Shown in pieces: positions 1 through 6,085 of a DNA stretch of 7,495 nt; within the stretch, counting starts at the first letter, position 1; every line of letters begins with the position of its first letter. The translations under genes were made by a program, and so were the position numbers. The notes beneath the pieces are model-generated. The model was not told where the DNA came from and did no database searches. It saw only the letters and a program-made list of their open reading frames with translations. Origin of the DNA: Deltaproteobacteria bacterium (GTDB lineage Bacteria > Desulfobacterota_C > Deferrisomatia > Deferrisomatales > JACRMM01); assembly GCA_016218905.1 (NCBI GenBank), contig JACRCS010000940.1:1-7495 (forward strand). Direction: 5' to 3'.

Positions 1-1
1 C

Positions 2-280
2 ACGGCGGCGTTGTCCGCTCTGAAAGGGGAAGCGCCGGTTCATTTGGTTGTTCTCGACATCAAATTGAAAGGCGAGAGCGGACTCCAGGTACTTCAGGAG
101 ATCACCAGATCTCATCGTCAGATTCCGGTGATCCTTTCGACAGCCTACGGGTCGTTTAAGGATGATTTCTCCTCCTGGCTGGCTGACGCGTATGTCGTCA
201 AGTCCAGCAACCTGATGGAGCTCAAGTCGGAGGTCGCAAAGGTTCTGAACCGCCGGTACGGGACGCAGAAGCCGAATTGA
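2..280 (+). CDS. Response regulator receiver domain protein, 5'-truncated by the window edge
   Basis: This is the C-terminal part of a CheY-like receiver domain, which takes a phosphoryl group from a histidine kinase. The reading frame is open from base 2, so the true start lies upstream. Visible landmarks are the beta-3 strand HLVVLDIKLKGESG with the probable phospho-acceptor Asp at 56-58, the beta-4 strand PVILSTAY carrying the conserved Ser/Thr switch position, and ADAYVVKSS with the conserved Lys at the end of beta-5. An amphipathic final helix (LMELKSEVAKVLN) follows, and the protein stops about 8 residues later. There is therefore no C-terminal output domain, so it is either a stand-alone receiver or one whose output or sensor domain precedes it. 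GC is about 55% by hand count, lower than in the downstream genes. Its end is 45 bases before the next start, with no evident terminator, so read-through is possible, but a functional link to the sugar genes is not shown. The fold is certain; the partner kinase and role are unknown. Confidence 0.88.
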   Translation, partial: TAALSALKGEAPVHLVVLDIKLKGESGLQVLQEITRSHRQIPVILSTAYGSFKDDFSSWLADAYVVKSSNLMELKSEVAKVLNRRYGTQKPN

Positions 281-310
281 TTTCACTCAATCTATGTGCT
301 CTATCGCGAT

Positions 311-320
311 GGAGGGAGGA
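311..320 (+). promoter_or_regulatory. Ribosome binding site setting the GTG start at 326
   Basis: The purine run GGAGGGAGGA lies 5 bases before GTG 326 and is a strong Shine-Dalgarno match. It decides between the GTG at 296, which has no comparable site, and GTG 326. The latter places the nucleotidyltransferase motif (KAVLMAGG) directly at the N terminus, as expected for the family. Confidence 0.85.
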
Positions 321-325
321 CCCTT

Positions 326-2824
326 GTGAAAGCCGTTCTCATGGCCGGCGGTTTTGGCACCCGAATCCAACCCCTCACCCATTCGGTTCCCAAGCCGATG
401 GTTCCTCTGCTCAACCGCCCCATGATGGAGCACATCCTGGCGAAGCTCCGGCGCGTCGGGATCGAGGAAGTGATCGTTCTCCTCTACTACATGCCCGAGG
501 TCATTCGGCAGTACTTCGGTGACGGGTCCAAGTTCGGCGTTCACCTGGAGTACGTGCTGCCGGACGACGACTACGGTACGGCGGGCGCCGTCCGCTTTGC
601 CGCGGAACGCATCGATTCGACCTTCCTCATCATGTCCGGCGACCTCGTGACCGACTTCGATCTCGGCAAGGTCCTCGAGTTCCACCGGAGCAAGCACACC
701 CCCGTCACCATCACCCTCACCAGCGTGCCGAACCCGCTCCAGTTCGGCGTCGTCATCACCGACGCCGAGGGTGCCATTCGCCGCTTCCTCGAGAAGCCGG
801 GTTGGGGAGAAGTCTTCTCCGACACGGTCAACACGGGCATCTACGTGCTCGAGCCCGACATCTTCAGCTACATCCCGGCCGGGAGGTCTTTCGACTTCTC
901 GAAGGACCTCTTCCCCATCTTCCTGCGGGAAGGAATCTCGATCTACGGGTACAACGCCAAGGGCTACTGGCGAGACGTCGGCGATCCGGACTCCTATCGC
1001 GAAGCGGTGCGGGAGGTCCTGGAGGGTAAGGTCGACCTGCCTTTCCCGGGCGTTCGCGTCTCGCTGGACGAGGGGGCGATCTGGATGGAGGACGAGGGAG
1101 TTGAGCTCCCGCCGGATCTGAAGGTGCGCGGACGGGTCGTGTTGGGCCGGGGGGCCTCCGTCGGTCCTGCCGTGACGCTGGAGAACTGCGTGATCGCGGA
1201 GGGCTGCCGGGTCGCGGAGGGCGCCCAGCTCCAGAACGCCGTGCTCTGGAGCGGGGTGACGGTCGGTCGAGGCGCCCGCCTGCGGGACGTGGTCCTCTGC
1301 GACCACGTCGCCGTCGGAGAGGGCGTCCGGATGGACAAGGGGGCGATCGTCGCCGAAGGGACCGAGGTGGGAGATCAGGCCTCCTTCGAAAAGGACATCC
1401 TGGTCTGGCCAGGCAAGAAGATCGAAGCGGGAAGCGTGCTCTCGGCCAATCTGGTCTGGGGGGACAAGTGGAAGAAGGCCGTCTTCGAGGGCGGAACCGT
1501 GCGAGGCCGCACCAACATCGAACTCTCGCCCGAGTTCGCGGCCAAGATGGGGGCGGCCCTGGGCTCGGTCCTGCCCCGGGGCAGCTCGATCCTCGTCGGG
1601 CGCGACTACCTGCGAGCGAGCCGGATGCTCAAGCGGGCCTTCCTGGGCGGGATCCTCTCGACCGGAGTCCACGTCCACGACATCAAGATGGCGCCCTTGC
1701 CCGTGGAACGGTACAAGATGGCGAGCTTCGGCGAGGTGGCCGGCGTCTACTTCCAGCAGAGCCCCTCCGGTAGCCGCCATACCGAGATCATCTTCTACGA
1801 CGAAGACGGAAACTTGATCGACACGAACCTCGAGAAGTCGATCGAGCGGCTCTTCTTCAAGGAGAACTTCCGCCGAGTCGACCACTCCGAGGTCGGGAGC
1901 ATCATCGAGACGCCCGCCGTATCGGAGTTCTACCGCGAGGGCTACCTGAGGGCGCTGGAGGTGGAGGCGATCCGCTCCCGCCACTTCCGGGTGGTCCTCG
2001 ATCTGGGCAACGGCGCGACGGGCGACTTCCTCCCCCCCCTCCTCAACTCCCTCGGCTGCCAGACGGTCGTCCTGAACGCGTATCCCGACGAGCGGCGGCT
2101 GATGCGCCAGGCCGGCGAGTCCGGTGAGGCGCTCCGCCAGGTGGCGGAGATCGTGAAGGTCCTCGGGGCGGACGTGGGCTTCTGCCTCTCGCCGAGCGGC
2201 GAGAGCCTCCACCTGGTCGACGATCTCGGCCGGATCAGGGCGCATCACGAGACCCTGCTCGTCGCGATCAAGCTCCTCGTCGACGCGAACCGGGCCGAGA
2301 GTATCCGGACGTTCCTTCCGGTGTCGGCCCCGAGGAGCATGGACCAGCTGGTCTCGGGAGCCCTGCGGGTCGAGCGTGGGAAGACGGTCAGCCTGAAGAC
2401 CTCGCGCATGCACGACTACGCCTTCATCGCCGAACGCGAAGGCTGCTACGCCTTCCCGGACTTCCTCCACGCGCCCGACGCCATGTTCGCGGTGGCCAAG
2501 TTACTCGAGCTCCTAGGGAAGTCGGGGCGAAAGGTGAGCCAGGTCTTCGAGGAGATTCCCCCCTTCACGTACTGGCGCGAAGAGATCGCCTGCCCGGTCG
2601 ACAAGAAGGGGCTGGCGATGCGGCGGATGAGTGAAGACAGCGTCGACAAGGAGGCGACCTTCGTCGACGGCGTACAGGTATTCCTCAACTCGACGAGCGT
2701 GCTCCTCCTGCCGGATCCGTACAAGCCGACCCTGCACCTCGTGGTCGAGGGTCCGGAGAACGGCGCGGTTCGCGAGCTCGCTTCGAAGTACCAGGCCAAG
2801 GTCCGGGCCTGGGTGGGGGAGTAG
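326..2824 (+). CDS. Mannose-1-phosphate guanylyltransferase-type nucleotidyltransferase / beta-helix / phosphomannomutase-like fusion
   Basis: This cytoplasmic protein of 832 residues has three domains. Residues 1 to about 235 form a sugar-phosphate nucleotidyltransferase, which would join a sugar-1-phosphate to an NTP with release of pyrophosphate. It shows the GGFGTR loop (8-13), PKP (22-24), the metal-binding Asp of SGDLVTDFD (Asp106), FLEKP (Lys157), NTGIY (169-173) and YWRDVG (214-219). Residues about 266-355 hold hexapeptide repeats of a left-handed beta-helix (for example VGRGARLRDVVLCDHVAVGE). Residues about 385-832 resemble the phosphoglucomutase/phosphomannomutase fold. The length and domain order match the roughly 830-residue fused proteins usually annotated as mannose-1-phosphate guanylyltransferase. 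All four phosphohexomutase active-site motifs are altered (phosphoserine loop at about 477-482, metal loop at 622-627, sugar loop at 702-708, phosphate loop near 796), so mutase activity is doubtful. GTG 326 was chosen as start because of the strong upstream ribosome site and the family N terminus. GDP-mannose is the likely product by family, but a glucose nucleotide cannot be excluded given the neighbouring glycogen genes. Confidence 0.9.
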   Translation: MKAVLMAGGFGTRIQPLTHSVPKPMVPLLNRPMMEHILAKLRRVGIEEVIVLLYYMPEVIRQYFGDGSKFGVHLEYVLPDDDYGTAGAVRFAAERIDSTFLIMSGDLVTDFDLGKVLEFHRSKHTPVTITLTSVPNPLQFGVVITDAEGAIRRFLEKPGWGEVFSDTVNTGIYVLEPDIFSYIPAGRSFDFSKDLFPIFLREGISIYGYNAKGYWRDVGDPDSYREAVREVLEGKVDLPFPGVRVSLDEGAIWMEDEGVELPPDLKVRGRVVLGRGASVGPAVTLENCVIAEGCRVAEGAQLQNAVLWSGVTVGRGARLRDVVLCDHVAVGEGVRMDKGAIVAEGTEVGDQASFEKDILVWPGKKIEAGSVLSANLVWGDKWKKAVFEGGTVRGRTNIELSPEFAAKMGAALGSVLPRGSSILVGRDYLRASRMLKRAFLGGILSTGVHVHDIKMAPLPVERYKMASFGEVAGVYFQQSPSGSRHTEIIFYDEDGNLIDTNLEKSIERLFFKENFRRVDHSEVGSIIETPAVSEFYREGYLRALEVEAIRSRHFRVVLDLGNGATGDFLPPLLNSLGCQTVVLNAYPDERRLMRQAGESGEALRQVAEIVKVLGADVGFCLSPSGESLHLVDDLGRIRAHHETLLVAIKLLVDANRAESIRTFLPVSAPRSMDQLVSGALRVERGKTVSLKTSRMHDYAFIAEREGCYAFPDFLHAPDAMFAVAKLLELLGKSGRKVSQVFEEIPPFTYWREEIACPVDKKGLAMRRMSEDSVDKEATFVDGVQVFLNSTSVLLLPDPYKPTLHLVVEGPENGAVRELASKYQAKVRAWVGE

Positions 2825-2826
2825 GC

Positions 2827-2831
2827 GGAGG
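2827..2831 (+). promoter_or_regulatory. Ribosome binding site for the TTG-started GH57 gene
   Basis: GGAGG lies 9 bases before TTG 2841, just after the stop codon of the preceding gene (2822-2824). The next in-frame Met codon (2871) falls inside the catalytic HMHQP motif and cannot be the start, so this site supports the rare TTG start. Confidence 0.7.
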
Positions 2832-2840
2832 CGGACGAGC

Positions 2841-4958
2841 TTGCCTAGCGCCGTCACCCTCCTCTGGCACATGCACCAGCCCTACTACCGCAACTCGGTG
2901 GGGGGCGAGTATCGGATGCCGTGGTCCTTTCTCCACGCCGCGAAGGACTACTACGACATGCTCGGTCTGGCGGTGGAGGCGGGCGCCCGCGTCACCTTCA
3001 ACCTCGTCCCGAGCCTCCTGGACCAGCTCGAAGACTACGGGAACCCGGCCGTCGCGGACACCTTCCTGGACCTCGTTCGGCCGGATCCGTCGCGGCTCAA
3101 CGAGGAGGCCCGCTTCGAGCTCCTGCCGCGGCTCTTCTTCGCGAACCTCGAGAACCAGATCCGTCCGTTCCCGCGCTACTTCGAGCTCCAGCAGAAGCGG
3201 CTCTACCACGGCCGCGGCGCCGCAGCCGCCTTCTCGAACGAAGAGTTCCTCGACCTCGAGGTGCTCTTTCTCCTCGCCTGGACCGGAGAGGTGATCAGGG
3301 CCGAGGAGCCCGCCGTTTCGAAGCTGCTGGCCAAGGGCCGCGCGTACTCGTCGGCGGACAAGGCCTCACTGCTCTCCGTCCTCCACCGGGTCGCCGGGCG
3401 CACGGCCGAGGCGTACCGGGAGGCTCAGGAGCTCGGTCGGATCGAGATCTCCACGACGCCGTACTACCACCCCATCCTGCCGCTCCTCATCGACATGCAG
3501 AGCGCGAGGCAGGCGCTGCCCCGCGCCACGTTGCCGATCCTTCAGCGCGGCTTCGGGGAAGACGCGGCCAGGCACGTCGAGCGCGCCGTGGCGCGGTACC
3601 GCTCCGCCTTCGGCCGCGCGCCCTCGGGCTTCTGGCCCTCCGAGGGCTCCGTGAGCACGGAGACGCTCGCGCTGCTGGCTCGAAACGGCCTGCGCTGGGC
3701 GGCGACCGACGAGGACATCCTCGCCGCGACCTTGGGAACGCCTCTCTCGGGACGCGCCCGGTCGGAGCTCTATCGGCCCCACACGTACCGTTCTCCGGAG
3801 GGCCAGGAGATCTCCGTCTTCTTCCGGGACAAGACGCTCTCCGACCTGATCGGCTTCTCCTACGCGTCCTGGGAGCCCGAGGCCGCCGCCCGCGATTTCG
3901 CCGGACGCCTCGCGGCCCTGGCGCGGGAGTACGGGCCCGGCGCCACGCTGAGCGTCATCCTCGACGGCGAGAACGCCTGGGAATTCTATCGCGCGAACGG
4001 CGCGCCCTTCCTGCGCGCGCTCTACCGCGCGGTGGCCGCCGAGCCCGAGCTCGAGTTCCGCACCTTCTCCGAACGTCTCGGCGACGGCCGCCCGCTCAGC
4101 CGGATCCACGCGGGCTCGTGGATCTACGGTTCCTTCTCCACCTGGATGGGGCATCCCGAAAAGAACCGGGCCTGGGAGCTCCTCGACCGGACGCGGTGCG
4201 CCCTGGTCGACGGCCAGGAGGCGCTCAGCGCCGAGCGCCGGGAGCTCGCGTGGCAGGAGATCCACGTCGCCGAGGGGAGCGACTGGTTCTGGTGGCTCGG
4301 TGACGACCACTACAGCCCCATCGCGGGCGAGTTCGACGACCTCTTCCGCCTCCACCTCATGAATGTCTATCGGCTGCTCGGCGTGGACTCTCCCGGAGAG
4401 CTCCACCTGCCGATCAAGGGAGGGGGCCGGCGCGGACTGCTGGAAGAACCCATCGCTCCGGTGACGCCGAGGGTGGACGGCCGGATCAGCTCCTACTTCG
4501 AATGGTACTTCGCGGGCACCTTCGACCTCGGCTACGACGCGGGCGCCATGCACCGAGGGGGCAGGATCCTGCGCACCCTCCGCTTCGGAGCGGGCGAGGG
4601 CCGGCTGGTCCTCTGCCTCACCGGGGCCGAGAGCGACTCCGTCAAGGGGGCAGGCTTCGCCTTGGAGGTCGAGGCGCTGGGGACGCGGCGGCTTCGGGTC
4701 CGATTCCCCATCGACGAGGAGGGAGGCGCGCCCGAGGTCGTGGAGGGGAGCGTCGATCCGAGCGATCTCTCGTTCGCCTGGGAGAAGGTGGGCGAAGTGG
4801 CTCTTCCTCTGGGCGCCCTGGGGCTCGGTCCGGCGGGAGATCTCTGCCTCAGCTTCCGGATCCTGCGCGGCGGAGAGGTGCTCGAGAAGGCGCCCCTCTA
4901 CCACATGGTCCAGGTCCAGCTGCCCAACGACTACGCCCTGGAATGCTGGTCGGCGTGA
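2841..4958 (+). CDS. Glycoside hydrolase family 57 protein, amylase/amylopullulanase type
   Basis: This 705-residue enzyme is expected to hydrolyse or transfer alpha-glucan chains. GH57 enzymes use a (beta/alpha)7 barrel and a retaining mechanism. Motifs in order: HMHQPYY at residues 10-16 (region 1), ISTTPYYHP with His210, FWPSEGSVS with the probable nucleophile Glu268, and VILDGENAWE with the probable acid/base Asp375. GSWIYGSFSTWMGHPEKN (425-442) and WFWWLGDDH (482-490) follow, both typical of the amylopullulanase-like branch. From about residue 545 a C-terminal beta-rich domain begins at SSYFEWYFAG and includes GAMHRGG; such domains follow the catalytic part in many relatives. There is no signal peptide or membrane segment, so the enzyme should act in the cytoplasm, probably on glycogen or maltodextrin. 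It starts 16 bases after the fusion gene and is 43 bases before the GalT-like gene, consistent with one operon. Start codon TTG 2841 is chosen because the motif follows 10 residues later and no better start exists. Whether it acts as alpha-amylase, pullulanase, glucanotransferase or branching enzyme cannot be settled from sequence; the branching type seems least likely. Confidence 0.92.
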   Translation: MPSAVTLLWHMHQPYYRNSVGGEYRMPWSFLHAAKDYYDMLGLAVEAGARVTFNLVPSLLDQLEDYGNPAVADTFLDLVRPDPSRLNEEARFELLPRLFFANLENQIRPFPRYFELQQKRLYHGRGAAAAFSNEEFLDLEVLFLLAWTGEVIRAEEPAVSKLLAKGRAYSSADKASLLSVLHRVAGRTAEAYREAQELGRIEISTTPYYHPILPLLIDMQSARQALPRATLPILQRGFGEDAARHVERAVARYRSAFGRAPSGFWPSEGSVSTETLALLARNGLRWAATDEDILAATLGTPLSGRARSELYRPHTYRSPEGQEISVFFRDKTLSDLIGFSYASWEPEAAARDFAGRLAALAREYGPGATLSVILDGENAWEFYRANGAPFLRALYRAVAAEPELEFRTFSERLGDGRPLSRIHAGSWIYGSFSTWMGHPEKNRAWELLDRTRCALVDGQEALSAERRELAWQEIHVAEGSDWFWWLGDDHYSPIAGEFDDLFRLHLMNVYRLLGVDSPGELHLPIKGGGRRGLLEEPIAPVTPRVDGRISSYFEWYFAGTFDLGYDAGAMHRGGRILRTLRFGAGEGRLVLCLTGAESDSVKGAGFALEVEALGTRRLRVRFPIDEEGGAPEVVEGSVDPSDLSFAWEKVGEVALPLGALGLGPAGDLCLSFRILRGGEVLEKAPLYHMVQVQLPNDYALECWSA

Positions 4959-5001
4959 GGCCGGCTCGTTCCGGCGGCCGCCAACCGAGACCGGAAGACC
5001 G

Positions 5002-6033
5002 ATGAGCGAGCTCCGTCACGACCCCATCAAGAAGCGCTGGGTCATCGTCGCCGCCGAAAGGGCCCTGCGGCCGAAAGACTTCGCGCGCGAGCCCGTCCCG
5101 CCCCCCATGGCCACCTGTCCGCTCTGTCCGGGTAACGAGCAGTACACCGGGCCGGAGATCATGGCGGTGCGGCCCCACGGCTCCGGCTGGACGGTCCGGG
5201 TGGTCCCGAACAAGTACCCGGTCCTTCGGGTGGAGGGCGCGCTGGAACGGTGGGGCAACGGGCTCTACGACCTCGTCTCGGGTGTCGGAGCGCACGAGGT
5301 GATCATAGAGACTCCGGACCACGACAAGAACATGGCGGATCTCTCGGTGGAGCAGCTGCGGGACGTTCTCAGGGTCTTCCGTGCGCGGCTCGCCGACCTC
5401 ACCCGCGACGTGCGCTTCCGCTACCTCATGCTCTGCAAGAACCACGGCGCCGAGGCGGGCTCGCGGCTCGCCCACTCCCACTCCCAGATCATCGCGATTC
5501 CGGAGGTGCCCAACGAGGTCGCGACCAAACTGCGTACGGCGGATGATTACTTCCGCCAGAAGGAGCGCTGCCTCTTCTGCGACGTCGTGCGCCAGGAGCT
5601 CCAGCAGGGCGATCGGATCGTGCTCGACGCGGCGCGGTACGTGGCTTTCGTGCCGTTTGCGTCCGCCTTCCCCTTCGAGGTGGCCCTCTATCCGCGTTTC
5701 CACAGCCACGACTACACCACCGTGGGCGACGAGGATCTGCTGCACCTGGCGAGCGCCCTCAAGGACGTGCTCACCCGCCTCTCGGCGGTGCTCGAGGACC
5801 CGCCCTACAACCTCGCGCTCCACACGAGCCCTCCTCCCCACCCTCGCCCGGGTCGCCCCGGCTTCTGGGAGAGTCTCCACCTCGATTGGCACTGGCACTT
5901 CGAGATCGCGCCGCGCCTGACGCGCATCGCCGGCTTCGAGTGGAGCTCCGGGTTCTTCATCAACCCGGTCATCCCGGAGGAAGCGGCACGGCACCTGAGG
6001 GAGGCGCCCGTCACCCGTGGAGGCGACGCGTGA
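5002..6033 (+). CDS. galT: GalT-family hexose-1-phosphate nucleotidylyltransferase (HIT superfamily)
   Basis: This protein of 343 residues belongs to the galactose-1-phosphate uridylyltransferase family, which exchanges a nucleotidyl group between hexose-1-phosphates through a covalent His intermediate. The N terminus SELRHDPIKKRWVIVAAER is the family hallmark. The active site AHSHSQ gives His158, the nucleophile His160 and Gln162. Probable zinc ligands are Cys39 and Cys42 (CPLC), His107 (PDHD) and His158, matching the E. coli GalT set C52/C55/H115/H164. A second CxxC (Cys190, Cys193 in RCLFCD), with later histidines such as RFHSHD (234, 236) and DWHWHF (297, 299), suggests a second metal site like that of plant ADP-glucose phosphorylase. 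The E. coli loop is HPHGQ, whereas here Ser replaces Pro and Gly. The start is ATG 5002 with a weak GGAAG 4 bases upstream. Lying between GH57 and glgA, it probably works in glucan or nucleotide-glucose turnover. Alternatives are UTP-hexose-1-phosphate uridylyltransferase or ADP-glucose phosphorylase; the family is certain but the substrate is not, and the symbol reflects family only. Confidence 0.9.
   Translation: MSELRHDPIKKRWVIVAAERALRPKDFAREPVPPPMATCPLCPGNEQYTGPEIMAVRPHGSGWTVRVVPNKYPVLRVEGALERWGNGLYDLVSGVGAHEVIIETPDHDKNMADLSVEQLRDVLRVFRARLADLTRDVRFRYLMLCKNHGAEAGSRLAHSHSQIIAIPEVPNEVATKLRTADDYFRQKERCLFCDVVRQELQQGDRIVLDAARYVAFVPFASAFPFEVALYPRFHSHDYTTVGDEDLLHLASALKDVLTRLSAVLEDPPYNLALHTSPPPHPRPGRPGFWESLHLDWHWHFEIAPRLTRIAGFEWSSGFFINPVIPEEAARHLREAPVTRGGDA
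5998..6004 (+). promoter_or_regulatory. Possible ribosome binding site inside the galT 3' end, for an alternative glgA start
   Basis: AGGGAGG lies inside the last codons of the GalT-like gene and 12 bases before an in-frame GTG at 6017. It is stronger than anything directly before the preferred glgA start at 6086. It could also promote translational coupling of glgA. The spacing is long and the extension it would add is unlike known glycogen synthases, so its use is uncertain. Confidence 0.3.
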
Positions 6034-6085
6034 CCAGAGCCGGCGCCGCCGCACCGGGCGTACCCGGACGACTCGTGGGCTCTCC

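Noticed and set aside
277..305. Possible sigma-70 promoter: TTGATT at 277-282 and a weak -10 near 300-305
   Set aside because: The -10 matches only 3 of 6 bases, and the implied start of transcription (about 312) would fall inside the ribosome binding site.
296..325. Upstream GTG start at 296 for the fusion gene
   Set aside because: It would add ten residues (VLYRDGGRTL) before the family N terminus, lacks a ribosome site, and the strong site at 311-320 would lie inside the coding region.
287..2470. Antisense open frame of 727 codons opposite the fusion gene
   Set aside because: It mirrors the third-position GC bias of the real gene, has low-complexity Arg/Asp/Glu/Val/His-rich translation and no recognisable domain. 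The + strand frame has complete family motifs.
2921..4303. Alternative + strand frame of 460 codons inside the GH57 gene
   Set aside because: The translation is Arg/Pro/Gly/Ala-rich, as expected for an out-of-frame GC-rich reading, and the GH57 motifs lie in the other frame.
3366..4904. Antisense open frame of 512 codons opposite the GH57 gene
   Set aside because: Shadow of a GC-rich gene; composition is biased and no motifs are visible.
4960..4975. Small hairpin between the GH57 and GalT-like genes (GCCGG / CCGGC, 6-base loop)
   Set aside because: The stem is only 5 base pairs and no T-run follows, so it does not qualify as an intrinsic terminator. Chance pairing is common at this GC.
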